Below the pieces are notes generated by a model. It made no database searches. It saw only the letters and a list, made by a program, of their open reading frames with translations, and was not told the origin of the DNA. Below are positions 12,012 to 24,848 of a stretch of 64,000 bases of DNA, piece by piece. Source of the DNA: Cryptomeria japonica (Eukaryota; Streptophyta; Pinopsida; Cupressales; Cupressaceae); the NCBI RefSeq assembly GCF_030272615.1, contig NC_081415.1, positions 266,412,425-266,476,424 of the forward strand. Direction: 5' to 3'. Both the position numbers and the translations under genes were made by a program. Each line of letters starts with the position of its first letter. The first letter of the stretch is position 1.

Positions 12012-12545
12012 TTAGAGTCCTTCAATCTCAATGTCACCTCTATCAATAAGGTCTTGTATGATGTTCTTCAGTCGATGGCAGTTTCCTGTTTTATGTCCCT
12101 TGCTTTTATGAAATTCACAATATTCATCATCATTCCACCAATTTGGTTTAACCTTTGGCTCATATGGAGGCAAATTTGAAATTGTTATTATTTTGTTTGC
12201 CACTAGCTTCTTGAAAGCTGACTCAAGTGGTTCTCCCAATGGGGTGTATTTCCTTCGTGGTTTTGAAGTTGTTTGAGTATTCACTTGATTATTTGTAGAG
12301 ATTGATCTAGAAAAAAACAATTTTGGGTTGTACTGTATTGGCATCAACAACACCATCATTGACTGTGTTCTTGTTTTTGTTCCAAAATCTTGGCTTGTCT
12401 TTTCCTTTAAAGTCCTCTTTGTTTTCTTTGAATATATTAATTACTCCTTGTTCAATTAGGACCTTCTCTATTACTAAGCCCTTTTCAATGACGTCCTTGA
12501 AGGTGGACAAACAAGATTTTCTTAGGTCATAACCAATGTCTTTGT
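12012..12545 (-). pseudogene. T1 gag C-terminus with CxxH-type zinc motif
   Basis: Continues gag after a frameshift near 12545 and another near 12310-12350. It contains the motif YCEFHKSKGHKTGNCHRLK, a CxxH...GH...C arrangement typical of Tat-lineage Gag instead of the classic CCHC knuckle. It is followed by IIQDLIDRGDI and then the protease spacer. Its role in the family is nucleic-acid binding during particle assembly. Confidence 0.75.
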
Positions 12546-13958
12546 TAACATTTCTACCATTTGTTTATGTGGAATTTCACAAGAGCATCTATTGGCTAGA
12601 TTTCTCCATCTTTGTAAAAATGATGAAAAAGATTCTCCATCCTTTTGCTTGGTGTTGCACAAAGTGGTGACTGATATGTCTGTCTCTATGTTGCATGAGA
12701 AATGTTGGATAAATGCCTCTGCTAAGTCACCCCATGACTTTATTCCAGGTGGGAGTTGGAAGAACCATTCCATAGCTTGATCACCTAAGCTATGTGGGAA
12801 TAATCTCATCAAATATGTCTCTTCTGCTGCTACCTCAATGCAAGCTATGAAAAACTGTCTTATATGTGCTTTAGGATCTCCTTTTCCTTTGTACTTATCA
12901 AAATTAGGTGTCACAAAGTGTGTAGGAAATGGAGGCATTGGAATGCTTTTGTCAAATGGATAGGGACATATGTCTCTCATTGTGTAAGTTGGCTTCGGTG
13001 TATTTATGTCCTCCATTTTCTTTTGTAAGTCCTTGATTTGCTGTTGCAAATTATTCTTAGGTGGAGACTGACTTCTTGGACCATACCCCATGTTTGAACC
13101 ATTGGGTGGAGGAGGAGCATGTTGCATATATGGATGATATTGATCATACACATGTTCATATGGAGGAGGTCTATAATGATGTTGCGTATATGGACCACTT
13201 GGTATAGAGTCATTGTGAGGAATGGAATATCTACTTTGTCCATGTATACCATACTCCACCGGAATGTCATGAGTTTGTTCTAGTGTGTTGCCCCCAAATT
13301 TGACACGGGGTTTCCTTGTGTCCAAATTTTGAACCTGCGTTTGGATATCCAATTGCATTGGTGGTTGGTCCTTAGCATTGGTATGTGATTGAGTATATTT
13401 TTCTGCATAAGACTTCCATAATGGTCTGCGAAGGTGAGTATCATATGCTTGACGATGTGTGTATGGGACCTTTGGTTTTTGAAACAAAGATGATGGTGAT
13501 TCAGGCACAAGATGTGGTCCTCTATTGCCTCCACTATTAGGCCTCCTTTGATCCATATTGGGGTGAGGTTGTTGCAAAGGTCGATTTTCCATTATTTGAG
13601 ACATGTCAAAATCATGAGGGATCTTGGCTCCACTTTGTGCCATCAATTGTAAGAAATATTGTCTATCTCTCCTCATTATTTCCTTAACCAATCAATTGAA
13701 ATGGGGATCCATAATGGAGTCTTCCACTTCTGCTGAATGTACTGAAATGTTGTCCATATTGTCATTGTGTGTATCATTGTTGTTTGTAGTGTCCATGTTC
13801 TCAACATTTGGAATGTTTCTATAAGCATCCATGTCAAGTAATCTGGTATGATTAGAATTGAAAAAGACATCATTGTCATACTCATAGGCACTCATGTTTG
13901 TGGACTCTTGAGCCTCTTTAGTTTCTCTCCTAGATTTTTGGGAACAGGTTTCAACCAT
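12522..13958 (-). pseudogene. T1 Gag polyprotein
   Basis: Minus-strand frame of about 478 codons starting MVETCSQ at 13958 and broken only by one TGA at 13692-13694, where a CGA codon is the likely original. Order: acidic Asn/Asp-rich N-terminus; a Pro/Tyr/Met-rich spacer (YRPPPYEHVYDQYHPYM); a short coiled-coil (LQQQIKDLQKKMEDI); then the Retrotrans_gag domain with FDKYKGKGDPKAHIRQF, MEWFFQLPPGIKSW, FIQHFSCNIE and SFSSFLQRWRNLA. It is the best preserved coding region of T1, which fits a Gag-donating non-autonomous element. A frameshift follows at about 12545. Confidence 0.85.
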
Positions 13959-15540
13959 GAACTAGGTATTGACCAAGATGTTTGAGACTAGATGAAAATG
14001 GAAAAGAGTATGGAAGACCAAGAGTTGGATGGAATGTAAATGAATATGAGGTGTACTTGCAATGTCCAAAGTGTAATACCAAGTATGTATGTAGTAGAGT
14101 AGGTGTGGCTTCAAAAGAGATGATAGTTTCTCTTGATGAGGTAAGTTGACCTTGAATCTAAGTAAGACCAAATGAGACCCAAAGGTGATAGACCTTGATG
14201 AGGGACCACTTAGCAAAATGTTGTTGTATGTAATGTGTTGACAAAGTATGATGAGGACAAGAAAGTGACCTTTTGACTCAAGTTTAGACAAATGTGAATG
14301 TAATGTAAGGTGTAAAGCAATGATGGACTTTGTGAGACCCAAAAACAGGTTGAATTCTAGATGAAAACTTGAAGAGATAGCTTAGGAAGCTCAAGAATTC
14401 TGAAACTGATTGCTCTTGTTTGTTGGATTGTAAATTTTTCCTATTTGTGAAGTTGTTGGTTGTGACCAAATCTAAATTTTTGACTATTTTTTCCATGACA
14501 AGAGGACACAATGTTGATGAGGACTCAATGTTTGCAAGTGTTTAGACCCAAAATGACTCAAAGAAAAGTGTGTTGTTTGATGTTAAATTGTTTTGCATAC
14601 ACTTGAAGACACAAAAGACACAATGTTTTGATGTTTGATCTTAAATGTTTGAATGTTCTAAAGAAGACAAGCACAATTCTTATGGTTGGCTAGGACAATA
14701 GTTGTTGATCCCACATGAGGCTACGCTATTCAAAGCGGATACTTAGATGCTTGACCCCACTGGCTCCACCCTCGACACTCACTTCTTGAGGTAGCCAAGC
14801 ATTAGTCCCCACGAAAACTCCCTGTGGCAAACTTTGTATCTCTACTAAGAACCGTATGTGTGTGGGCCACTCCAGAGGTCCGACCTCCTGCCCCAACAAC
14901 TAGAAGGATTTTGGCTTCTAAAGCAAAAAGGTGCTAGTAAGGGAATCCACTCATGTGGCCATACATGCACCACTTTTAGCTCTATAAATATAGAAGGCTC
15001 CCAACCAGTAGGGGTTATGCCCTACAACTGATCAAATAAATTTGATCAAACGAGTTTATGGGGAGACATAGTGTCGGTATGAACTAATCAACACACGTTA
15101 TCCATGGTTTTCACCATGAGTACAGTTGTTTATAGTGGTTCAGAAGAGGATGGATTTTCCTTGCTACCACTTGGGTTGTTCTCTCCTCACTAGTAGTCCT
15201 AATGACCACACGGGGAGACAGGCCCTCTAAAGATTAAACAAAAAGAGCCTATTGCCAAAACACAAAAGACATTGGTTCAATTTTAGTGCACCAATTGAAG
15301 TGTTTGCTAATCTATGAAAACAAGGCACACAATGAAAGAAAACACCATTGCCAAGGTCCTGCAACAAAGATCTATTAGTAGTTTGGATTGTTTCAAATGA
15401 TCACCCCTTCCTGCAAACACACAAGTTAGGTAAATTTTAGATCCAAAAGACTTTGTGAAATAGGGGCCTTCAACAATGCATTTTTTTGACCAATTCAAAG
15501 ATCTGATTCATCACAAAAAAAGACCACCTGTAAAATTTAA
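13959..15540 (-). other. T1 leader, unique part
   Basis: No coding pattern. The block 15105-15240 is clearly related to 63620-63775 of T2: both carry an 'ACTTGGGT-GT' to 'CCCTCTAAAG' stretch on the plus strand. A less AT-rich patch lies at 14700-15020. The open frames at 13962-14511 look fortuitous. Confidence 0.55.
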
Positions 15541-16330
15541 AGAAATTTCTAGAAATGTAAGAAAATCCAAAAAATTTGCTAATTTGCTCCAAAAATTAAT
15601 TTTTTATGAAAATTCATAAAAAAATCATATAAAATGCAAAATGGATCCAAAAAATCTGAATTTTTTACTGGACACTCTTGATGACCTTTCAAACCTGCAT
15701 AAAACATTTCCTGCAAAATTTCTGAGCAGTTTGTGAGATATGAGCAAAATAATGCAAAACCCCAATTTTTGAAGAATGATTTTGCATGAAATTTAAAATA
15801 AAATAAAATAGAGTTTGTGCATAAATCAGAGAGATTTCCAAAAATATAAGAAAATCCAAAAAATTAGCTAATTTTCTCTCAAAATTAATTTTTCATGAAA
15901 ATACATAAAAAAATTATATAAATTTCAAATTTGCTCCAAAAATTCTAATTTTTTTATTGCAAATCTCTGATAATGTTCTTGACCTACAAAAAAAATTTGA
16001 TGCCAAAATTCAAAGCCGTTTGTGAGATATGATCAAAACAATAAAAAACCCTAATTTTTAAAGATCCAATTTTTTAGGAAATATTTTGCATCAAAATTAA
16101 AATCACAAAGAACAAATCCCGTGTATAATTATGAGAGATTTTAAAAAATGTAAGAAAATCCAAAAAATTCATTCATTTGCTCTCAAATTTTTTTTTATGA
16201 AAATTCATAAAAAATTAAAATATGCTCCAATAAATCTGAATTTTGGTTTGAGAGCTCTTGATACTACCTTCAACCTGCAAAAAAAATTTCATGCAAAATT
16301 TCCAAGCCGTTTGTGAGATATGATTGAATC
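15541..16330 (-). repeat. ~295-bp tandem repeat in T1 leader (three copies)
   Basis: Three diverged copies are anchored on TAAGAAAATCCAAAAAATT at 15558, 15847 and 16151, giving unit lengths of about 289 and 304 bp. Each copy runs on to a 'TTTGTGAGATATGA' segment. The array lies between the primer site and gag, in the transcribed 5' leader. Confidence 0.8.
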
Positions 16331-16454
16331 TCTCCAAGATCTTGATTTTGTGTCCAAAACCCTAGCTGCACAAGGTTATTCTCCAAATTGTTTTACAAAA
16401 CAACAATATAGGGTTAGAAAAACCTTCAAAAAACACAGATCTAACAAAAATCCA

Positions 16455-16476
16455 TGTCCCACCGGGCATGCCAAAA
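16455..16476 (-). other. T1 primer-binding-site region
   Basis: Directly inside the 5' LTR on the minus strand the sequence reads TTTT then GGCATGCCCGGTGGGAC. A 'TGGCAYGCCCRGTGGGAC' start is familiar from Tat-type elements. The matching tRNA was not determined. Confidence 0.6.
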
Positions 16477-17224
16477 TGTTTATGGTGAAAATGGATAAAA
16501 CAATATTGAAAGACTAAATGAATTCAACCACAAAACCCTAGCCTAACAACAACAAAGATCCACCATAACATACGAAGATTACCTAAGACAATGTAAATAA
16601 AATAAAATCACAAAGATTATACCATCACATGTCCAATAGGGTTTGGATCTCCATTCTTCCTATCTCCATTGATCTTGCTTGATATATTTGCTCTCAGATT
16701 TTATGTGTGCACAAGAGCTCAACAAAGAACGGAAATGTGGTTGCAAGTAGGCTTGATCACATATGAAAGTTCAAAAGCGTATTTGGGAAGTCAACTGATC
16801 AGGGTTAATAATGAAGAAAGCATCTCCTTATATAGAAGACACCATAAGAAATGGAGGGATAAGATTGAGAGGTGTAAAAGATAAATGGTCGACTATGATT
16901 AGAGGGTAGGTTGAGAAAATAAGAAAATAATGAGAGGGTAGGTAGTGTAGGAATTAAGAGATGAATGACATGTGTCATGGGTAGAAAAGGTTAATAAATT
17001 AATTAAATAAATAAAGATTTATTTAATTAATAGAAGAAGTGGGATCAATTAAATAAATTAAATATTTATTTAATTTAGGAAAGGACAATTTAAATAAATA
17101 AATATATTTATTTAAATGAGAAATAAGGCTAGAAGAGGATAAATAAATAAATTAAATAAATAAAGATTTATTTAATTAATAGAAGAGTTAGGCTAAAATA
17201 TTTAGACAATTTTAGGTGTCTACA
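16477..17224 (-). repeat. T1 right LTR (element 5' LTR)
   Basis: 748 bp, same ends as 5788-6565. It is followed directly by the GTTAT target duplication. It lacks about 30 bp of an AATTAAATAAATAAAA-type run that is present in the left copy. Confidence 0.93.
16827..16834 (-). promoter_or_regulatory. T1 LTR TATA box
   Basis: TATATAAG in element orientation, within the 5' LTR and about 350 bp before its 3' end. It is preserved in both LTRs and is the likely core promoter of the T1 genomic RNA. Confidence 0.6.
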
Positions 17225-17928
17225 GTTATATTAGAATGAAAAGAGATTATGTACCATGAGATAGCTATACTTGTAGATTGAGAATATGTATCTCTATGTA
17301 AGGATCTTGTATTCATATGTATTGGAAAACATAAAAAGATTGCGATGATGTACCTTGGATATTTCTCATTAATGAAAATAACGTTTAGATTCATGATTGA
17401 TGGTGTTATTGGATTATTCTTGTATGAGATAGAGTATATGTTCTTTGTTGAAAGAAGTTAATTTAGTATCATGTTTGTCTCTTGGACATGTATATGCATT
17501 AGATATTACAATCGCACTTTTAATGGTAATGGATTACTTATTTGGTAGGTGATGTTCAATGATGGTATTAGTAAAAGAGGAAATGGGAATTAGGAACATT
17601 TGGTATTGTTGCTCTTAAAATGAACCTAAGGATAATTTGGGAATTGGTTAAGGATAGATTGTACCTATGATGGTTGAATTAGTAGATGTTTTCTATATTA
17701 TGTAAGGAGTAAATGATGATAGGAAATGTTAGATTATTTTATATTGTGATAGTAGGCTTGATGTGGTTATATTCTTATGTTAGTTAAGTAATGGTATTGA
17801 GATATCCTAGGGATTGTTAATCGATGAATTGTGTTGCGTTGCATTAGATGATTTTATTTTTTTTAAAATTATCTCTATTTACATGTTAGTTAGTTATATC
17901 TCTCTATGGTATTTTGGCGGGCATTACA

Positions 17929-19193
17929 ATTTATACCTATGGTTACCAATTTGGCAATGTCCAATTAGCCCAATGTATATTTGTGAATGACCACTAAAGA
18001 CTGTGCATAGTCGGTCATATGTGATTGTCACTATTATAGTGTATATATGAACAATATTTTAATATTGTTGAGCTAATTTAATATTTAATTGTGATATATG
18101 CCTTGCGAATTTTTGTTTTAATTGGCATTTGCCCAATTGAGCGTATGAGTGATTGTTGGGGTCGAATTTGAACTTTTGGGGAATATTTTTTTTTAAAGAT
18201 TATTTAATGTTGATTTGGCTTTTAACTGTTTCATGACTATTTACAATTTTAGGAATATTTTTATGGGGCTTGATTATATTTATTTTATTGTGTTTTTCAT
18301 TGGGATGAGTTTATGGATATGAGAATTAAAGCTTTATGTAATTATTTATTTATTTTATATTTTTAATTTCTTAAAACCACTTGGGTTTTTATATGGTAAA
18401 GTGTTGATTTTTGACACTTAATCTTTTTTTTTGGTTTTGCTCTCCAACCCTACATGTGATAATTGGGTTGTTGATTGTGGGAGATTGGATGGATAAAGTT
18501 TTATTGGTAGACACTCCTTCGAATCGTGTTGGTGAACTCTTTGAGGTGTCCAGTTTTCCTGGCCTCTTTTGGTGTGTATGGATTTCATTTTAATTTTGAA
18601 TATTCCTTCCATTTGAAGGTATGTTTATTATTTTTCTCCTTCATTTCTATAACATGCCCACTGTTCTACCCATTCAATTTACCAAGTCAAATGTGATTAG
18701 TTATCATTAATTATTTACCTTTATAAATAAGATTCTATCTCCAAAACCCACACACCTATCAACTAAGTCCACCTTTATATTAGGTGGCATTAATTTTATT
18801 ATGAACTTCTTATGAATAATAGTGTTTCCTTATTAACTTGGTCGATTCTTAGTTGACCATTTCCTACGCCCTTTCCCTTATTGTAGGGTGTTGTTAACAC
18901 ATGGTCTGCTTCCCATTTGAATGGGTCTAGCAACCTCCCTATCATTTTTCTCATCGCTTATTGAAGGGGGTCAAAAATTACACTTGACACATTTTTATAC
19001 TTATGCGCTTCCCCCATGGTCAACGCTTCCCTTAAGAATAGGGTGCACCACCTTTATGGTGGTCGCCCCTTGGTTTGCTAGATCTTTACCACTTATGGGG
19101 TATTATACATGTCGACCACTTCCATACTCACCACTATGTAGTGTTTGATTGACTCATATGTGATATATGTGGAGTTAATACGCAACCCGAATC
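17929..19193. other. AT-rich flank, no gene recognised
   Basis: No coding pattern, RNA gene or repeat ends are seen between the long LTR and the microsatellite. The 18900-19150 part is less AT-rich but shows no recognisable protein. Confidence 0.4.
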
Positions 19194-19801
<608 letters not shown>

Positions 19802-20927
19802 TGTTGAGGTTAAAGTTGAACTCCAAATAAATGTCTTGAAACTTGTTAGTCCATCATAAAATATAAAAAATGAAAGCTATGGGAAACTTAACTTCAACCA
19901 ATGAAGTAACATGAAATAAATGAAATAAACAAGATTATACGTTCCATGATTTACACCTCATTGTGTCCTAACTCCACTATTCCTGGTTGCAGATGATTTG
20001 CTCTCAGACAAGCACTAGTAGCTTCCAAGATGGCATATGAAGAATGGACTGATAGTTAACTGATACTATGATATGCATATGCAAATGATTTAAGCTAACA
20101 TGATATTAAGATATGATAAGAATTCTAAAATTGCTAATTTCTTCAAACTCAAACTCATAGATGCAAGATAAAACTCCTAGAATGACTATATGATTAGCTA
20201 TTAGTTTCAAAATGGCTTAGGAGACTTATTTTTATAGATTTTTGAGTGCATGAGCTTAGGTGACAAAGATCAACAGTCATGATTGAATCTTGCAAATTAG
20301 ATGGCTATGAGCAAGATGTTGAAGGTTGAGAGAAAGGGGGAAGGAGAAGACAAGTGTCACTCATCTCACCTTGATTGAGTTGAAGACTTGAGAGGATATA
20401 GGATAGTTGGAGAAGATGTAGGAATGAGAGGACAAGTGGACTCAAGTCCTCCTAAGATATAGCGATGTTAGAGAGAATATAGAAGAAGGTTAGGAAATAT
20501 GTGTACGTACACAATATTTCATTTATTTTGGAAGTTCGAGATAAGTGGCTAATAAATGATTTAATTTAATTTAATTTTGTTGAATTAATTTAGCCACATG
20601 ATGGATGAGTTGGAAAAATGGAGATGAAGTGGAGATGGAAAGATGAATTGGAAAAGGGATTAAATAATTAAGAAATTATTTAATTAATGAGACTATAGGA
20701 TAGTAGATAGAGGAATAATTAAATATTTAGATATTTAATTAATTGATTAGAAGAAAAGGATATAATGAATTATTTGATAAAATGTTTCAATTAAATTAAT
20801 TAATAGAAGAATATAAAATGAATTAAATAAATTAATCTTTTCAAATTAACTATTTAATAGAAGAATAATTATTAAATAAATATAAAATATTTATTTAAAT
20901 GCTCATAGCCAATTTTATGTGTATACA
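19802..20927 (-). mobile_element. Solo LTR of a Tat-type element
   Basis: 1126 bp, starting TGTTGAGG and ending GTGTATACA, flanked by a perfect duplication ATATG (19797-19801 and 20928-20932). On the minus strand its start TGTATACACATAAAATTG closely resembles the T1 start TGTAGACACCTAAAATTG, and it has the same AAATAATTATTTAATTAAT-rich U3. A TATA box (CTATAAAAATA, minus) lies at 20227-20237. No internal region remains, so it is a recombination product that left one LTR. Confidence 0.85.
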
Positions 20928-21057
20928 ATATGTATGTATGTATGTATATGTGTGTGTGTGTACATATACATACATACATACATACATACATATACATAAA
21001 TATGTGTATATATATGTATGTATATGTATACACACACACATATATATACATATATAT
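20928..21057. repeat. Microsatellite continuation (TATG/GT/CATA)
   Basis: TATG, GT, CATA and CACA runs continue the array interrupted at 19801 by the solo LTR and are themselves interrupted at 21058 by the chromovirus. Confidence 0.95.
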
Positions 21058-22553
21058 TGGTGTAGGGGCACCTCATCTACATTCAAATCATGACCCTAAG
21101 GATGAAGACTAGGATCATTACAGTGTCTTAGTGTGTCTTGTGTTTTATGTGTCCAATAAACCCCACCATGTAAGCCCATGTCATCAATTAGGCATTTTGA
21201 TAAGCCAATTGGGACAATGTGGTCAATAGGGGTAGTAGATGGTTTAGTTTTGTGTTTGATAGGTTTTAGACATGTTTTAGGAGTGTTTGGTTGATCCATG
21301 TGTGTGGATTCCAACATTAGCAAGTATGACAATATTTTGTACAAAATTGCAAAATTGCAACTTTTGAGTGCAAAAGTGCAACTTTTTAAAATACGATTGG
21401 GGGAAGCCTTTCAAAAGCTCCAACCTACTCCAAATTTAGTTGGAAACCATTATATAGTTGTATAAGCCTTGTGTACATGATTCCCAAGGTTTCTGCTATT
21501 GTGATTGGAGTTTGTGAAGCAATAAAACACTAAATACTGCAATTTTCCCAAAAATTTTGAGTTTGCAGGAGTTGCACGTGCCTGTATGGATTGATTTTAA
21601 TCACACCATCCATGGACTAGATAGAGGGATGAAATAAATTTGTTTTAGTGGTGGTATGAGGTCCTAATTGTTCTGGAGTAGCGATAACCCTCCATTCTTC
21701 TGACTGCAACCCGAAAATTGAGGGTTTGGAGAGGGTTTTGGATAAACATGGCCTTATCTTGCATTCTAGTCCACTAGAAGACTCTTCCTTTGGAGGGATG
21801 TAGGTTAAGCCTATGTACTTTAGTTTTTTCATGTTTTTTTGTAGGGGAAAATTGGTAGTGTGGAGAAAGGAGAAAAATTACATAGGCATCTCTATGTGAC
21901 TACCTAGGACAAGATTTAGGACAGTCATCATAAAATGTCATAGCGGTGGATTCTAGGCACGCAACCCTGGAATTGAAGGTTACTCACCATCCCCCACATG
22001 TCCATAGAGTTGGTTTTCTATTTTGAGATCAGTTTTTGGTATTTGCTTTTGAAAATAGGCCTAATTGCCCCTATTAGGTCTCTTAGCCTTTAAAGGGATC
22101 AAACCTTGTAATTGCAGACCCGGTCAAACCATTTTGGGGATCAGTGAAACTTCCAAAAAGGTATTTTAAATGGTAATTTGTTTGTATGGGTGTGTGGAAC
22201 ATTTTGGAGTTGAGATCCATTTTATCGACAAATAGGGCTACAAGCCTAGGGGGTAGGTTTCTAAAAGAGGTATAAGGAATTGGAGCCTAATCTCAAAATC
22301 AATTATTGGAATAGTTTCTAATAGAAATAAATGAACCAAATCCTAAGCCCTTAGGAGCAGGGTGTCATGGGGTGGTGTAGGGTAGGTATTGAGGCATTTA
22401 CTCATCTTGAGTAGGCCCAAGCCTAGTGAACTTGTGAGTAGACCCATCTAAGGTGTGGAGTCCTTCCTTGTAGGACCCTTGTGATCATTTGGGGGTCATA
22501 AGTCTAACCTTGTTTGGGCTTGTCCTTAGGTGTGTGGGTAGGGCTTTGCATCA
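21058..22553 (+). repeat. Chromovirus 5' LTR
   Basis: 1496 bp, TGGTGTAGG...GCATCA. It pairs with 38152-39656. TATA-like strings at 21451-21466 are the likely promoter region. The first bases are ambiguous by three (TGGTG versus TGTAG). Confidence 0.85.
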
Positions 22554-22555
22554 AG

Positions 22556-22566
22556 TGGTATCAGAG
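22556..22566 (+). other. Chromovirus primer-binding site (tRNA-iMet type)
   Basis: TGGTATCAGAG, two bases after the LTR end. This is the classic initiator-methionine tRNA primer site of plant LTR elements. Confidence 0.9.
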
Positions 22567-22584
22567 AATAGGAGTGTTCTTTGG

Positions 22585-23605
22585 ATGGAAGGAGAAGAAA
22601 AGATGCCAGAAGAAGAGGGATCCCAAGATGTACCTTCAAGAATGACCAATGCTGAGTTGAATGTCCAAGTGAAGAAGTAGATGGCAGAGAGTAGAGAAGT
22701 TAGGGCTGAGAATCAGGCCTTGAGAAATGAGATGGATTGGTTGAAGGACAGAGTGGAGAGGGGATAGAGAGACTCTGAAGAAGAAGGGGATGAAGAGGAG
22801 ATCCCTAGGCAGGAAGAGCTAGAGGTTCCTGCAGATCAAAGACCCTTGATGAGTGTCCTCAAGTCCATGGAAAGAAGAACAATGGATGTGAAGATGGATC
22901 TGCCAGTGTTTGTAGGCAAGATGGAGCCTGATACAATGATGGAGTGGATAGACTCATTGGACAATTTTTTTGAAAGTGAAGACATACCAGAGCACCAGAG
23001 GGTGAAGATGGCCCAATACAAAATGAAAGGGGCTGAACTAACTTGGTGGAATTTCATCCAAGATGAGAGGGTGAAAGAGGGAAAGAGAAGAGTGGCTACA
23101 TGGAAGAAGATGATGGCCTTGGTGAAAGAGGCCTATTTCCCAATGGACTACAATATCCAATTGCATAGGAGGAGACATAATTTGAAACAAAAGGAGATGG
23201 ACATGAGTTCCTATACTAAGGAGTTCATGAAGTTGTGTGTGATTACCAAGGTGAAAGAGAGTGAAGATGAGAAGGTGGCTAGATATCTCAATGGGTTGAG
23301 ATTTACAATCCAAGAATATTTGAATCTCCACACCCCGAAGATAGTCCAAAAGTGCTTTCAATTGTTACTCAAGGTGGAGGAGAAGTTGAAGAGAAGGTAG
23401 GAAGAAAATGGTAGAGGTAAAGGGAGACAACAAAGAGGGGGAAGAGACCCTTTCAAAGGTAGAGGAAATGGTTTTGGATACCAGGGAGGCTCTAACCAAG
23501 AAGACAATAGAGGAGAGAGCAATTACAACTAAGGAGGGGGCTACAATCCAAGAGAGAACTTTAGGGGTAGAAGACCACCCTCTAGAGGAAGATCCCAAGG
23601 AAGAG
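22585..23605 (+). pseudogene. Chromovirus Gag, N-terminal part, cut by insertion
   Basis: Starts ATG at 22585 (MEGEEKMPEEEG), 19 bases past the primer site. Order: acidic N-terminus; coiled-coil (RAENQALRNEMDWLKDRVE); Retrotrans_gag domain with DLPVFVGKMEPDTMMEWID, KMKGAELTWWNF, AYFPMDYNIQLHRR and MSSYTKEFMKL; then an Arg/Gly-rich tail. Stops at 22678, 22768 and 23398 are TAG where Gln or Arg is expected. The frame is broken at 23605 by the Athila-like insertion and resumes in phase at 34502. Confidence 0.85.
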
Positions 23606-24846
23606 TGATGAGTTGATACATTAGCATATTTTTATCCTCAGGAACTCTTAGGTTTTTCTCATATTTTTATTTACATAGTAGTAATGAGGTATCATAAGTT
23701 TACAATATGTATTTCAAATGTTAGCCTGAACCTATTAAAACATGTTTTGTCTTTGCCAGTTTATTCCTGCAGCCATGTTATTCATTCTTGTTGCCATGCA
23801 GATTGTTTAGGCAATATCATGTGTGAAATTAATATATGTTTTGAATAATTAAAATAGATGTGTATGTTCTTGTATGTTATTTCCTTTTGAGATTGCAGGA
23901 ATAAATTGATGTTGTTGGGAAGGATCTCCTATCGTGCCAATTACTGTAGGAGATATTTAAGGAGGAGACTGAAAGATCGAATCAATAGAAATGTTGATGA
24001 GCATAAGGAATGATAGAGGAAAAGTAATTGTGCAATGTTTACTAATGTCCTACTCAAGTAGACATTAGTGTTGAAAATACTGCCATGATGTGTTATGACT
24101 GTGGTTCGGTTTAGATCCACATTATCGGCAACTTAACTCCGGTTGTTTCCTTTCTTAATTAGTTATCCACCTCTTCTAATTGGCATGATCTGTGTAATAG
24201 GAAGTAATTGTTTTGTTTTAAATAAAGGTCTTTATCTCTTTTCATAGGTTAGATAGAAAAGAGAGAAAAGAGAGCAGAGGATTTTAGAAATAAAGTTACA
24301 AGTGTTTTGTTTCTCTTTTGATGTTGAATCATGTAATGACTTCTAAAGAACGATGAATAAAAATATGTTATTCTGAGCACTTAGAGTTGTTTTTGGGAAG
24401 CCTGGAATCACTCATCCAAGGGGGCCCACTTGGTGAGTGTTCCCGTGCCTTTGTTAAGATTAGTTTTCTTCTTTAGCTGTAGTAGACGTTCTTGCATTGA
24501 CTATTCCTGCAACCAAACCAAAACAGAGTAATTTCTATTTAGCAGCATTGAGCTTAGCTAGTATTGCTTGAATGAATTTATGTTAATGCAGAAGTTTTCC
24601 TGTAGCCTTTCAATAGTTTCAATTCTTGCTTATCTTTTCCACATAGATGTTGGTTGCTGTAGTAATGTAGGGTAGCTATTATAGGAACTTAGTGCATATA
24701 TAGTGTAGACTCATTTCAAGTATTACGTCCCTTGGTTGACAATCAAATGAACACTAGCTATGGAAATAATGACTTTACCAAGTGAATGTCCAAACTTCGG
24801 GTTGAGACTTCAATTAGAGTTATTATTCTTATTGTTGGGTTGAACA
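23606..24846 (+). repeat. Athila-like 5' LTR
   Basis: 1241 bp, paired with 33233-34496. Many differences are C/T or G/A transitions. The right copy has an extra ~35-bp partial duplication around 34127-34165. Confidence 0.92.
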
Positions 24847-24848
24847 TT

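Larger units (their letters stand above)
5788..17224 (-). mobile_element. T1: complete non-autonomous Tat-lineage Ty3/gypsy element
   Basis: This 11.4 kb element is bounded by two near-identical LTRs and a perfect 5-bp target duplication GTTAT (5783-5787 and 17225-17229). Coding order on the minus strand is gag, CxxH-type zinc motif, protease, pol linker and integrase C-terminus. Reverse transcriptase, both RNase H domains and the integrase core are absent between about 10990 and 10400. A plus-strand plant-mobile-domain reading frame lies between the integrase end and the left LTR. The LTRs differ by about six clear substitutions plus one ~30-bp indel, so insertion is recent. It must depend on enzymes from another element. 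Confidence 0.9.
1642..17928. mobile_element. Putative ~4.8 kb solo LTR split by element T1
   Basis: The stretch begins TGTAATGCCC (1642-1651) and ends GGGCATTACA (17919-17928), a perfect 10-bp inverted terminus of the TG...CA type used by plant LTRs. Removing T1 and one copy of its target duplication leaves about 4.85 kb with no protein-coding pattern, as expected for a long LTR. The flanking pentamers (AAATA at 1637-1641, ATTTA at 17929-17933) do not match, so insertion is not proven. A TATA-like string at 3870-3878 could be its promoter. It could also be two fused partial LTRs. Confidence 0.4.

Noticed and set aside
13962-14511. Minus-strand frames upstream of T1 gag
   Set aside because: Located in the leader, no domain, and not conserved in T2.
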